Assembly: GCF_040834005.1 (NCBI RefSeq)
Contig: NZ_CP162129.1
Coordinates: 4,475,501-4,539,500 of the forward strand
Length of the DNA: 64,000 nt
Direction of reading: 5' to 3'
DNA from: Paenibacillus sp. PL2-23
GTDB lineage: Bacteria; Bacillota; Bacilli; Paenibacillales; Paenibacillaceae
Under the pieces are notes generated by a model. It ran no database searches, was not told the DNA's origin, and saw only the letters and a list, made by a program, of their open reading frames with translations. The stretch's first letter is position 1. Each line of letters begins with the position of its first letter. The position numbers and the translations under genes were made by a program. Of this stretch, positions 50,441 to 59,848 are shown one piece after another.

Positions 50441-51340
50441 CTATACGAGGATGGCAAGCAGTTGGTGGAAACCGAGAAGCCAAAGGAGACGTTCCAGGAC
50501 GTCGGCGGGCTTGATGATGTGAAGAAGAAGATTCGTATGAACTTCATACTCCCGCTCAAGCAGCCTGAGCTGTTCGCTGCGTTCGGGAAGGAAGCGGGCG
50601 GCAGTGTGCTGCTGTACGGGCCTCCGGGCTGCGGGAAGACGTTCCTGGCAAGGGCGATCGCAGGCGAGATCGACGCCAACTTCCTGCATATTGAGCTGCA
50701 AGCTATCTTGGGCATGTATGTAGGCCAGAGCGAAAGCAATCTGCACGACCTGTTCGAGAAGGCTAGGGAGAACAAGCCCTGCGTCATCTTCATCGATGAG
50801 CTGGACGCGATGGGCGGCAGCCGGAACAATATGCGCCAGCACCATGATCGCATGCTCGTTAATCAGCTTCTGCTGGAGCTGGACGGTCTGCAATCCTTTA
50901 ACGAAGGCGTATTTGTTATAGGCGCGACGAACACACCTTGGTACCTGGATTCTGCTCTGCGCAGACCTGGCCGGTTCAACCACCTGATCTTCGTGCCGCC
51001 GCCGGAGGAAGCGGAGCGCGAGACGATTCTGGGACTTAAGCTGGCGGGCAAGCCTGTGGATCGACTTGACCTGGGGCGGATCGCGAAGGAAACCAAACAT
51101 TTCTCCGGCGCCGATCTTGAGCAGCTGGTCAAGGATGCCGTTGAAGGCGCGTTGGAGCGTACGCTGGAAACCGGCGATATTCAGCCGATCGACCAGGACG
51201 ACCTGCGCAAATCCGCCAAAGGACGCAAAGCAACAACGCTGGAATGGTTCGCCACCGCCAAAAATTACGCCACCTTCAGCGACGTCAACAACGACTATCA
51301 GATCGTGCTGGAATATATGAAGAACAACGGATTGAAATAA
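50441..51340 (+). pseudogene. 3' part of the split AAA+ ATPase gene
   Basis: An AAA+ domain nearly complete: VGGLDDVKKKIR at the start, Walker A YGPPGCGKTFLA, Walker B VIFIDELDAMGG, sensor-1 VIGATNTPW and arginine-finger region LRRPGRFNH, then the helical lid (ADLEQLVKDAVEGAL). It resembles FtsH/Vps4-type ATPases without a protease part. Its N-terminal about 30 codons are on the far side of the IS at 48563. A TTG at 50462 or read-out from the IS might still give a shortened protein, so loss of function is likely but not certain. The TPR gene follows 30 bp downstream. Confidence 0.8.
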
Positions 51341-51370
51341 CCGATTCAACAACGAGATGAGGTTATCCCC

Positions 51371-52240
51371 ATGGAGAGAGAAACAACGGATGTGCGATAT
51401 GCCCGCATATCGCAGCTGATGCAGTGGAATAGGCACAAAGAAGCGATGGAGGAAGCGATGGCGCTTCTGCGGGAGGAGCCGGAGGATGCGAACGCGTACG
51501 CCGTGCTGGGTCAAATCTGTCTGCGATTGGACAAACGGGATGAAGCGCTGCATTGGTCGCAGGAATCGCTCCGGCGAGATCCCGAGAACTCACTCGCCTG
51601 GTTCGTCCGTACGGCTGCCTACTACGAAAGCGAGAACTGGAGAGCGCTGGACGAAGCGCTGGACAACGCGCAGCGGATCGATCCGTACGAGCCTCATTAT
51701 TTTTTCTTGCGGGCCAACGCATGCAATCGCCGAACCAACTATACCGAGGCGAAGGAGATGCTGCACGCGGGTCTGAAGCTAAGCCCGCATAACGCCTTGT
51801 TCCTGGCTACCCTGAGCTACACGGAGGCCCTTCTCGGCAATATGGCGGAATCCAGGCATTACGCGAAGGAAGCACTTCGCCAGGACGTGGAGCATGATCA
51901 CGTCTACCTGTATTTGGGGTGGGCGGCGGAATGGCGGAATGACTATGATGAGCAGCTGCTCATGCTAAAAAACGCGATTCGGCTCGATCCGGAGAACGAG
52001 CAGATTCGCGACGCGTATTTGGAAGCGCTGCAGAAGAGCTACAAGCTGTACCGCATTCTGCTTGCTCCGACGAACCTCTTAAAGCGAATGAAGCGCTGGC
52101 AAATAGTGCTGGCCTGGATCGTCGCAGTCCTGCTCTTCCGTCCGCTTATTTTTGTTTTTTTGATCGTATATGTCATGACGTATTGGGCGACCAAATGGCT
52201 CGTTCATATTAAGGTATTCGGCTGGTCCCGGAGGCGTTAG
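51371..52240 (+). CDS. TPR-repeat protein with C-terminal membrane segment
   Basis: 289 residues. About five tetratricopeptide repeats span residues 5-215 (for example AYAVLGQICLRLDKRDEALH and VYLYLGWAAEWRNDYDEQLL), followed by one or two hydrophobic segments (about 240-275) and a basic end. It is probably a membrane-anchored scaffold. The AAA+ gene immediately upstream suggests the two worked together before the IS insertion, by proximity only. A weak GAGG precedes the ATG. Confidence 0.85.
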   Translation: MERETTDVRYARISQLMQWNRHKEAMEEAMALLREEPEDANAYAVLGQICLRLDKRDEALHWSQESLRRDPENSLAWFVRTAAYYESENWRALDEALDNAQRIDPYEPHYFFLRANACNRRTNYTEAKEMLHAGLKLSPHNALFLATLSYTEALLGNMAESRHYAKEALRQDVEHDHVYLYLGWAAEWRNDYDEQLLMLKNAIRLDPENEQIRDAYLEALQKSYKLYRILLAPTNLLKRMKRWQIVLAWIVAVLLFRPLIFVFLIVYVMTYWATKWLVHIKVFGWSRRR

Positions 52241-52260
52241 CCTGCAAGGAAGACTAGTAG

Positions 52261-52495
52261 CTGGGTCGGGGGTTTTGGAGCAATTAGACGTGCCAGGAAC
52301 GTCTATTCCTGCTGGGTCGGGGGTTTTGGTGCAAATAGACGTGCCAAAAACGTCTATTCCTGCTGGGATGGGGGTTTTGGTGCAATTAGACGTGCCAAAA
52401 ACGTCTATTCCTGCTGGGATGGGGGTTTTGGTGCAATTAGACGTGTCAGATACGTCTATTCCTGCCGGGACGGGAGGGTCGGAGCAAATAAGCTG
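52261..52495. repeat. Tandem 51-bp repeat (about 4.6 copies) with an internal hairpin
   Basis: Copies start at 52261, 52312, 52363, 52414 and 52465. Each full unit contains TAGACGT-N7-ACGTCTA, a perfect stem whose arms extend to AATAGACGT/ACGTCTATT in one copy. The frame 52275-52610 is open (17-residue repeat IDVPKTSIPAGMGVLVQ) but has no ribosome site and overlaps desR. The array lies between convergent genes and ends 5 bp from the desR stop, so its hairpins may act as terminators. CAAATAGACGT occurs also at 40631-40641 beside the other repeat array. Confidence 0.88.
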
Positions 52496-52499
52496 CCGC

Positions 52500-53102
52500 T
52501 CATTTGAACCAGCCCTTCTCCTTGTAACGGGTGATCGCCTCGATCCGATTGCTGACGCCGAGCTTATCCAATATAACCGATATATAATTCCGAACAGTGC
52601 CCGTCGTTAGAAACAGCTCGTTCGCGATTTCCTTCGTGTTTTTGCCGTCGGCGACCAGTTCCAGCACTTCCGTCTCCCGTTCGGTCAGCGGATTGTCCCC
52701 GCCCCCGCCATACGCCTCATCCATCAGCTCGGAAGCGTAGATCCGCTTGCCGGACATGATGCTGCGGATGGAGCTGGCCAGCTCCTCGCTTGGACTGTCC
52801 TTCAGCAAATAACCGCTGACGCCGGCTTTGACCGCGCGCTCGAAGTAGCCGGAACGGGCAAACGTGGTCAGTATGATGACCTTGCATTTCCCTCTTATTT
52901 CCTCTGCCGCCTCCAGTCCGCTCTTGGCTGGCATCTCAATGTCCATAATGCAGACATCGGGCTTATGCTGCTCCACCAGGGCAATCGCTTCCTCGCCATT
53001 GGAAGCCCGTCCCACTACCCGCATATCCTCCTCCAGATCCAACAGCGAGGCCAGAGCGCCAAGCAGCATTCGCTGATCCTCCGCGATAACGATTGTAATC
53101 AT
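52500..53102 (-). CDS. desR: DesR-like response regulator
   Basis: A 200-residue NarL-type regulator: receiver with Asp (VCIMDIEMPAKSG) and LKDSPSEELA, and a LuxR helix-turn-helix (LTEREREVLELV-type, then NELFLTTGTVRNYISVILDKLG). Length, neighbours and order match B. subtilis DesR (199 residues), which activates the des desaturase gene after cold shock. It overlaps desK by 4 nt and is last in des-desK-desR. Confidence 0.92.
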   Translation of the reverse strand: MITIVIAEDQRMLLGALASLLDLEEDMRVVGRASNGEEAIALVEQHKPDVCIMDIEMPAKSGLEAAEEIRGKCKVIILTTFARSGYFERAVKAGVSGYLLKDSPSEELASSIRSIMSGKRIYASELMDEAYGGGGDNPLTERETEVLELVADGKNTKEIANELFLTTGTVRNYISVILDKLGVSNRIEAITRYKEKGWFK

Positions 53103-54253
53103 ACGCTTCGCTCCTCCTTCACCGGCTTCTTCACGACTCGGGGCACCGTCATCATAAGTGTCGTGCCGCTCTCCGACCTAATGTCCAGGCTGCCGTTCAC
53201 AAATTCCAGCCGTTCCTTCATACCCCTCAGGCCATTGCCTCGATAGCTGCTGAACCTGCCGACATCCATGCCGACGCCGTCATCCCCGACCGTCACTCCG
53301 AATTCATTCGCCGTCGAGAAAAACCGGATGGTGCAGCTGCCCGCCTGGCTGTGCTTCACCACATTCGTTACAGCTTCCTTCAGACACATGCTCAGCACAT
53401 TCTCCGTCAGCAGGTTCGTATCGATGAGGCCATAATCGCCATCCACATGCAGCTCGATACCGGCGGCGGCCAGAATCTGGCTTACGCGATGCATCTCCTC
53501 GTCGAGACGCGCGCCGCGCATCTGCGTCACCATCTCCCGCACTTCCTTCAGCGCCGTCCGCGCCGTCTGCTGGACGTCCCGGATTTCCAGCTGCGCTTTG
53601 GAGGGATCGGAGTGGACCAATTTGCCCGCCAAATCGCTTTTGAGACCGATCAGCGACAGCTTCTGGCCAAGCGTGTCATGCAAATCCCGAGCGATCCGCT
53701 GCCGCTCCTCCTGCTTGACGAGCTCCGCGATCCGCTTGTTCGCATCCTCCAGCTTCCCCTCCAGCTGACCCTGCTTCTTCTGGTTGTACGTATTAAACGG
53801 CAGCAGGATGACAACAATCAGGCTGATCAGAATAAAGGGAAATTGCTGGAAAAATAGCTGATTTTGTGTGACAAAGCCATAATTGACCGTGATAAACGTC
53901 GTCGTAATATGAATGGCATACAGCGTAATGAAGCCCGCCTTGTTCTGCACATTTCCGATAAAAAAAGCAAGAAATATACAGAAGTACACATAGCTGAACA
54001 GCAGCGTCATCGCGATGGAGATAATAATCTGCACGCCGGTCCAGAAATAGACTAGCCAGCCCTTGGACGCAAACGCCAGCCGATAGCAGGTAAAAAACAA
54101 AATAATCATCACAATGCCGGAGACAACCTCCGGCGTGGAGGAGGAGCGGAAGATGAAATAGAAGGGCAGAATACAAAATACGAGCCACACATATGGACTG
54201 AGTCCAGTCGCGCGGTTAAATATGTTGTACCATTTGTTCATGCTGCCGCTCAT
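53099..54253 (-). CDS. desK: DesK-like thermosensor histidine kinase
   Basis: 384 residues: five to six membrane helices (about 15-150), a coiled coil (about 155-185) and a HisKA_3 transmitter with the phospho-acceptor in RQRIARDLHDTLGQKLS, then HATPase (LKEAVTNVVKHS N-box, VGDDGVGMD). DesK senses membrane thickness and fluidity and switches from phosphatase to kinase on cooling. Synteny with desR and a desaturase supports the assignment. It follows des by 105 bp and overlaps desR. Confidence 0.92.
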   Translation of the reverse strand: MSGSMNKWYNIFNRATGLSPYVWLVFCILPFYFIFRSSSTPEVVSGIVMIILFFTCYRLAFASKGWLVYFWTGVQIIISIAMTLLFSYVYFCIFLAFFIGNVQNKAGFITLYAIHITTTFITVNYGFVTQNQLFFQQFPFILISLIVVILLPFNTYNQKKQGQLEGKLEDANKRIAELVKQEERQRIARDLHDTLGQKLSLIGLKSDLAGKLVHSDPSKAQLEIRDVQQTARTALKEVREMVTQMRGARLDEEMHRVSQILAAAGIELHVDGDYGLIDTNLLTENVLSMCLKEAVTNVVKHSQAGSCTIRFFSTANEFGVTVGDDGVGMDVGRFSSYRGNGLRGMKERLEFVNGSLDIRSESGTTLMMTVPRVVKKPVKEERSV

Positions 54254-54358
54254 CCTCCTGCCGTCGCCGATTCCTCGGCCATTCGCTGCTTCTATTGTAG
54301 CATAAGGCCATGCTGCATGCCCTCGTCCCAGCAGGCTCTAGCCCTTACAGCGCGAGGC

Positions 54359-55414
54359 TTAGCTTGCTCTCCTGGGGTCTGCGGGAGCTGTGTTCCGCCG
54401 CTCTGCCGCAGGCTTGCGCAGACGGTCCCGAACCGTCCGGAAGCTGACGAAGCGCTTGCCCTCCTCGTCCCACAGCCTGAACTTCAACGACTCCAGGCTC
54501 TGCCAGATCGTAATCGTTGTCGCTTTGTGAAGCGGAGGAACGGCATCATGCGCCTGCTCCAAATAATAATTCGGCACCTTCGGGCTCAAGTGATGCACAT
54601 GGTGGAAGCCGATGTTGCCGGTCAGCCATTGCAGAAGCTTCGGCAGCTTGTAATAAGAGCTTCCGTCCACCGCTGCCTGAACATAGCTCCACTCCTTGTC
54701 ATGCTCGAAATACGAATCCTCGAACTGGTGCTGCACATAGAACAGCCATACGCCAAGAACGCCGGATATATAGAAGACGGGACCCTGCACCAGCAGGAAC
54801 GCCTCCCAGCCGATCGCCCAGCACATGAAGGCATAGAAAGCAATAATCATCGCGTTCATATAATACGTGTTGATCTTCTCCTTGCGGCGCGCCCCCTTGC
54901 GATTGAACCGGTATTGCAGCGCAAATACAAAGATAGGCCCGATCCCGAACATAATGAGCGGATGGCGATAGAGACGGTAAGCCAGCTTCGTCGACCAGCT
55001 TGCCGACGCGTATTCGTCCACTGTCAGAATCCACAGGTCGCCGACGCCGCGCTTGTCGAGATTGCTGCTTGTCGCGTGATGAATCGCATGCGAGTTTTTC
55101 CACTGTTCATAAGGAACCAGCGTCAGAACGCCAGTCAAATTGCCGACGATGTCATTCGCCCGTTTGTTCTTGAAGAAGGAGCCATGACAGCAGTCATGAA
55201 AAATAATAAAGCTGCGAATGACAAAAAACGATGCGCCCACAGCAAACGCCAACGTCAGCCAATACGATACGGATAGACTATAATAAGCCGCCGCCCATAA
55301 TACCGCCAGCGGCAGCAGCGTATTAATCATTTGCCTTATACTAACGGCGAGCGTCGAGCGCTCGTAGGGGGCTACGCTTTTTTTCAATTGCATCGTTTGA
55401 TTAGGTTCGGTCAT
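54359..55414 (-). CDS. des: Membrane fatty acid desaturase (Des type)
   Basis: 351 residues, the length of B. subtilis Des, an acyl-lipid delta-5 desaturase that fluidises the membrane. Three histidine boxes are present: HDCCHG, HAIHHATS and HHVHHLSP, with four to five membrane helices between. The start is ATG 55414, after AAGGAGG with 7-nt spacing; an upstream codon at 55486 gives a Cys-rich non-family extension. It is first in the des-desK-desR cluster and has a DesR-like palindrome about 65 bp before its likely start of transcription. Confidence 0.93.
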   Translation of the reverse strand: MTEPNQTMQLKKSVAPYERSTLAVSIRQMINTLLPLAVLWAAAYYSLSVSYWLTLAFAVGASFFVIRSFIIFHDCCHGSFFKNKRANDIVGNLTGVLTLVPYEQWKNSHAIHHATSSNLDKRGVGDLWILTVDEYASASWSTKLAYRLYRHPLIMFGIGPIFVFALQYRFNRKGARRKEKINTYYMNAMIIAFYAFMCWAIGWEAFLLVQGPVFYISGVLGVWLFYVQHQFEDSYFEHDKEWSYVQAAVDGSSYYKLPKLLQWLTGNIGFHHVHHLSPKVPNYYLEQAHDAVPPLHKATTITIWQSLESLKFRLWDEEGKRFVSFRTVRDRLRKPAAERRNTAPADPRRAS

Positions 55415-55540
55415 GCTGGTTCCTCCTTGGAAGTTTCCGTTTCCCGGCGCGGCGCATGAAAAACATGACACCTTCCTGCTTCGCACCTTATTATCTCCAT
55501 TGTAAGAGATGGGGAGTCTCTCTCCCAGTCATAAACGTCA

Positions 55541-55574
55541 AGTCACCCATATGACAAATGTCATATAGGCGACT
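55541..55574. promoter_or_regulatory. DesR-like operator upstream of des
   Basis: AGTCACCCATATGAC (55541-55555) and GTCATATAGGCGACT (55560-55574) are reverse complements at 13 of 15 positions with a 4-nt spacer. The core is ATGAC-AAAT-GTCAT. A TACAAT at 55504-55499 (minus strand) is a likely -10 with a poor -35, as expected for an activated promoter; the palindrome is then centred near -65, consistent with the DesR sites of B. subtilis des. Confidence 0.7.
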
Positions 55575-55587
55575 GGCTTACCGTGTT

Positions 55588-55812
55588 TTAGAACAAAGCG
55601 CCCGTGCTTCTGAGCCGGATATCGAAGGTCACGCTGATCCCCGCGTCCCCATAGACGTACTTCCAATCTGCAGCGTCCCAGAGGGTGTAGTGATCTTGCT
55701 TCAGCTTCTCCTGATCGACCTCCCTGCCCTCCGAGCCCCTCCGGAATGGATCAAATGGCGAAAAGTAAGGCACTCCCCTAAGCTCCAGCTTGCATAAGTC
55801 AATGACCCCCAC
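55588..55812 (-). pseudogene. 3' remnant of a truncated gene, possibly Ger(x)C
   Basis: A frame of 74 codons begins exactly at the end of the tnpB element and ends ISVTFDIRLRSTGALF. It has no ribosome site. Its strand and place, downstream of a decayed gerA with the mobile element between, and its end (beta-strand followed by xxTGxL) recall the C-termini of Ger(x)C germination lipoproteins. The identification is tentative; it could be the tail of another gene. Confidence 0.4.
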
Positions 55813-55814
55813 TT

Positions 55815-57115
55815 AACTAACGTTTGAAGTGGAAGCTTGTAACGACCCGATCGTACGAACGTCTTGCGACTCCGATCTTTTGGCGTTCCGAAGAACGTGG
55901 TGTTACATCCTCGAGTAAGCCTTCGCCTACCAATGGGCAGATTGACAGCTGCCCTGCAAGCCTAGTCATGCTAAGCCTGCACCTTCAAGAAGGTACTCTC
56001 TTCCCTTCAGACAGAGATTCATGGCGCCGATCCGGTCGTCATTGCTTGTATATCTGCATGCCTGGCAACGAAAGCGATGCCTGCGTTTATCCGGTTTTCT
56101 TTCACCGTGTGGCGGCATAGGGGACACGCCTGCGAGGTGTGCTTCGGATCCACGGCTATCGCCATCGATCCTGCAAGCTTCGCCTTATACGTCACCATCT
56201 GACGCAGCTGATAGAACGCCCACGATACCGTCACATACCAATACTTCAGCTTTGACTTTTCCGCCCTGCGGCGGATCCCTGTCAAATCCTCCAGCACAAA
56301 CAGCGTATTCGCCCCATATCGGGTAACGAGTGCCTTACTTACCTGATGGTTCACATCGGTCATCCAGCGGTTTTCTCGTTCTCCGATTTGCTTCAGCCTG
56401 CGGCGGGACGAAGCCGTTTGTTTGCGTTGCAGCTCGGAACGCAATCGTTGGTAGTTGGCTCGTTTGTGTTTGAGCTCCCTTCCTCGAAAAAACAGCGTTC
56501 TCCCCTCGGTGTCATACACCGTAGCTACAAAGTTGATGCCCAGATCAATCCCTGCAACGTGTTCAATCTCCTTAAGCTCAGGAGAGGCCATTTCCTTAGA
56601 CACTGGAATATGCAAAAACCACTTCTGTTTTTTGCATACCAGCTTGGCTGTACCGAATGTCCATGTGCCGTCGAAATAGGTCTCCATTCCTTTGGCTTCG
56701 AAGGGAATCTTAATGCGGCCTTGCAGCGTATTGACGGAGAATAGCTTTGCGCTTAGCGAGTAATCCCGTCTCCAGACGAGATCGTATTCCGGCTTCTTAA
56801 ATTGTACGCGTGTCCAAGCATGTCCGCTGCTCAAGATGGTCTTGTATTTAGCCCGTACCGTTTTCAATACCGACTGCGCCATTTGAGAACGCAGGCCCAT
56901 CGCGCTGCGCAGGGTTCGATACGTCATTCGGTGCAGGGCAGACTGCCGGCGCTCGCTCGTCTCAAACACAAGGGCAGAGACAAAATTACAGCCTTGACGA
57001 TAAGCGATCATCGTTTGTTGCAGGGCCATCATTTGACTGTCTGACGGTTTGATTTTGATTTTCGCCGTCACGGTAACGATCATATGTTCGCCTCCTCACT
57101 ATACTAATTTTAGCA
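55815..57115 (-). mobile_element. IS200/IS605-type element with tnpB only
   Basis: The element holds a tnpB gene and no tnpA. Past the tnpB end the minus strand carries the typical right-end hairpin CCACTT-N12-AAGTGG (about 55838-55815), preceded by the structured region where omega/reRNA is encoded (55815-55965). The left end is near 57115, after the gerA remnant. No target duplication is expected for this family. Without TnpA it is non-autonomous. Confidence 0.75.
55966..57083 (-). pseudogene. tnpB: TnpB (RNA-guided nuclease family) with a 3' frameshift
   Basis: The open part (354 codons from 57083 to 56019) has the RuvC residues Asp180 (AGIDLGINFVA) and Glu265 (LFVLEDLTGIR) and the first zinc pair Cys320/Cys323 (CPLCRHT). 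The expected second CxxC and third RuvC Asp are missing from that frame but are found one base over: RFRCQACRYTSNDDRIGAMN, running to a stop at 55966. A single lost base near 56080 (GGC for GGCC) explains this. The native protein is therefore broken in its zinc ribbon and last catalytic motif. A sequencing error is possible. Confidence 0.8.
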
Positions 57116-57182
57116 TAGTAGGGAGAACAAGAACACACCAAATATCATTCCGGCTAATGCCGGACGCCCATTCCTCCCCCGC

Positions 57183-58104
57183 TTATAGAAGACGGGAGTA
57201 TCCTGGGCGATATTGATGAATAAATATCCACATGAGCATGATCGACAGACCAAAAAATCCGAACAAAGCAGCAGCTATAATGGTCGAGAAGCCTAAGATG
57301 CGAAGGCTTGTGCCGAATTCGCTGAGCGGCGTTACGAAGGAGGAGATTGCCGTTAAGCCAATGATGACAATCATCGTATGCGATACGAGGTGGGCTTCCA
57401 CGATAGCCGTACCGATGACAAGGCCGCCGACGATGCCGATGGTCTGCGCGACGGAGGAATGAAGGCGGATGGCCGCTTCCTTCAGCAATTCAAGAATAAC
57501 CTGCATCGTAATAGCCTCGATAAGGGGAGGAAAGGACTTTCACGGAATACAACACACCGATCGGCAGCACCTCGGAGTGGAAGGAGACAATGGCGATATA
57601 GATGGCGGGCAGGCTGATCACCAGGACAAAGCTGATCATCCGTACGATGCGGCTGAAGGTGCCGATGATCCAGCGATTATTATAATCGTCCGGCGACTGG
57701 TAGAAGGAGAAGAAGGTAATGGGCAGCACCAGCGCTGACGGGTAGCCGTCCACCAGAATAGCCACTTTGGTCCCGGTCCATCGGCCCATCGTCAAGTAAC
57801 GAACCTTCAGCTTGGGACTCCGAATCCGGCGGCGAATCTGCAAGATGTTCGTAGCGAGACCTTCTACGAAGCCATCATGCGGACATCGACTGACCTGCTC
57901 GCCCTTGGATTCGCTAATGGAACGTCCCTCCGAAAGCGCGGTCTGATTCAGATACACCTTGTCCGAATGATCCCAAAATATCGCGCAGCCTCCGTCCAGC
58001 AACAGCTTGTCCACATGGTCCGCATCTGCTGCAAGCTCCCCCTGAAGCGGTCCGAACACCTCCTCCACCCTCTTCCGCCCTGCCTCCGACCACGTTCGCG
58101 TCAC
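57183..58104 (-). pseudogene. gerA: Decayed gerA-family spore germination gene
   Basis: Two overlapping frames (58104-57490 and 57506-57183) together cover GerA-type sequence: FVEGLATNILQIRRRIRS, LVDGYPSALVLPITFF, then FPPLIEAITMQVILELLKEA, GGLVIGTAIVEAHLVSHTM and the last membrane helices. Three defects are visible. The N-terminal soluble domain is shortened. The segment normally between the two VAIL motifs (about 70 residues) is missing, fused as TGTKVAILVDGYP. A frame change occurs at about 57515 just before FPPL. The C-terminus is also cut. The mobile tnpB element follows directly. Confidence 0.8.
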
Positions 58105-58564
58105 CGTCTATCACCGCCCATGTATCATTAGATACTGCTAGTATGAACCATATGGTCTGGATTTATTTTCATCCGGAGAGTGGGCCATAAAGGATAGGGA
58201 CCACCATGTATGGATACACGCCAATGGCAGGGAGGAAATCCTGCAAATCTACATCCATTTATACTCATGAAGGTGGAATAGGGTGAAATTGTTGCAAAAG
58301 TGCAGGAAAATGCCTCTTAATGGTCGGTAAGAGTTGTTTTGCAAATCAAATCATGTATAATCGCAGCAATTCCATCCGTCTAAGCAATAGAATATGAAAA
58401 TAATGTATTTTTGCATCAAAATAAGTCCATAAAAGAAAGGCCGCCCCGGTCATCGTCGATGACTCTCGGAGCAGCCCATAGCATGCGGATTCTAAGTTAT
58501 GACAGATGCCAGCTTAGCCGGCCTTGCCAGAAGTCTTGCCAGAAGTCTTGCCAGTCCTGCAGAC
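58105..58564. other. Intergenic region without a supported gene
   Basis: This 460-bp stretch probably held the promoter of the decayed ger operon. It contains the aminopeptidase terminator (58439-58476) and a short direct repeat (AGAAGTCTTGCC twice, about 58529-58552) that lies just past the aminopeptidase stop. No frame with a ribosome site was found. Confidence 0.5.
58439..58476 (-). terminator. Terminator downstream of the aminopeptidase gene
   Basis: Minus strand hairpin with inner palindrome GTCATCG-A-CGATGAC and outer GGCTGCTCC/GGGGCGGCC pairing, followed by TTTCTTTT. Confidence 0.7.
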
Positions 58565-59803
58565 TTAGATCGCCCAGTTGCCCTTGCGGAACACCGGAAC
58601 CATCGTGCCGTCTGCCTTGATGCCGTCGATGTCCATCTCGGCAGAGCCGACCATGAAGTCGTTGTGCGTGATGCTGGCGTTCACGCCGTTCTCTTCCAGC
58701 TGCTCAGGCGTCATCGTTTTGCCGCCAACAATATTGAACGCGTAGCCGCTGCCGATCGCGAAGTGGTTCGATGCATTTTCGTCGAACAGCGTATTGAAGA
58801 ACAGGATGCCGGATTGGGAGATTGGCGATTCGTGAGGCACCAGCGCCACCTCGCCCAAATAATGGGCGCCGTCGTCCACCTCGATCAGCTTGTTCAGGAT
58901 TTCTTCGCCTTCCTCGGCTTCCGCCTTCACGATGCGTCCGTTCTCGAAGGTCAGCTTGAAGCGATCGATAATGTTCCCTCCGTAGCTCAGCGGCTTCGTG
59001 CTGGACACATAGCCGTTCACGCCCGTCTTCTTGTTGACCGTGAACACTTCCTCCGTTGGCATGTTCGCCATAAACGAAAAGCCCTTCTCGTTGGTGCTGC
59101 CCGCCGCCACCCATATATGCCGATCCGCCAGCTCGACGACGAGGTCCGTTCCCGGCGCTTTGTAGTGAAGGCTGTGGAAATGGTGGCCGTTCAATATTTC
59201 CGCTTTCTCATGCAGCGTATCATTATGCTTCACCCAAGCTTCAACGGGATTGTCGGTATGCAGGCGCACGGAATCGAAGATCGCCGCCCACAGCTTGTCG
59301 ACAGCCTCCTCCTCGGAGACGTCCGGGAACACCTTCTTCGCCCATTCCGCGCCAGCGGCCGCCACGACCGTCCAGCTCACCTTGTCGGATTGAATCGCTC
59401 TGCGGAACTCCTTCAGCCCTTGGCCCGCCGCCTTCTGGAACGCGGAGATGCGCTCTGAAGGAATACCCTTCAGCAGGTCAGGACTTGATGCGGTGATGGA
59501 GATAAACGCCGCGCCCTTCTCAACGAAGGCACTGCGCTTCGCAGTCTCCCAGGCCGGGAAATCGCTGAACACATGATCCGCCGCTTTTTCGTATTTGAGG
59601 CGCGCCAGCTTGTCGTCCACCCACTCTACGTGCACATTCGCCGCTCCTGCTTCGTACGCCTTCTCGGCGATCGCTCTGACCAGAGGCGCAATCTCGATGG
59701 AAGCCCCGTTCACAAAAACCTCTTGCCCCTGCTGAATATTAACGCCCGTGCGGACGATCAGCTCGGCATATTTGGCGAAATACTGCTCCATGCTCTTACT
59801 CAT
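58565..59803 (-). CDS. M29-family aminopeptidase
   Basis: A 412-residue metallo-aminopeptidase of the AmpS/PepT (thermophilic aminopeptidase) family. Visible landmarks are the N-terminal YAELIVRTGVNIQQGQEVFV, the metal-site segments AEEGEEILNKLIEVDDGAHYLGEVALVP, FNTLFDENASNHFAIG and the C-terminal THNDFMVGSAEMDIDG. It removes N-terminal residues from peptides in the cytosol. It has a terminator downstream and a WYL regulator gene upstream on the same strand. Confidence 0.95.
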   Translation of the reverse strand: MSKSMEQYFAKYAELIVRTGVNIQQGQEVFVNGASIEIAPLVRAIAEKAYEAGAANVHVEWVDDKLARLKYEKAADHVFSDFPAWETAKRSAFVEKGAAFISITASSPDLLKGIPSERISAFQKAAGQGLKEFRRAIQSDKVSWTVVAAAGAEWAKKVFPDVSEEEAVDKLWAAIFDSVRLHTDNPVEAWVKHNDTLHEKAEILNGHHFHSLHYKAPGTDLVVELADRHIWVAAGSTNEKGFSFMANMPTEEVFTVNKKTGVNGYVSSTKPLSYGGNIIDRFKLTFENGRIVKAEAEEGEEILNKLIEVDDGAHYLGEVALVPHESPISQSGILFFNTLFDENASNHFAIGSGYAFNIVGGKTMTPEQLEENGVNASITHNDFMVGSAEMDIDGIKADGTMVPVFRKGNWAI

Positions 59804-59848
59804 ATGTACAACAACTCCTTGTCATAAAATACATTACGCCGCTGTCAT

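Noticed and set aside
52275..52610. 111-codon frame across the 51-bp repeats
   Set aside because: Repeat-generated openness; it runs into desR on the opposite strand and has no ribosome site.
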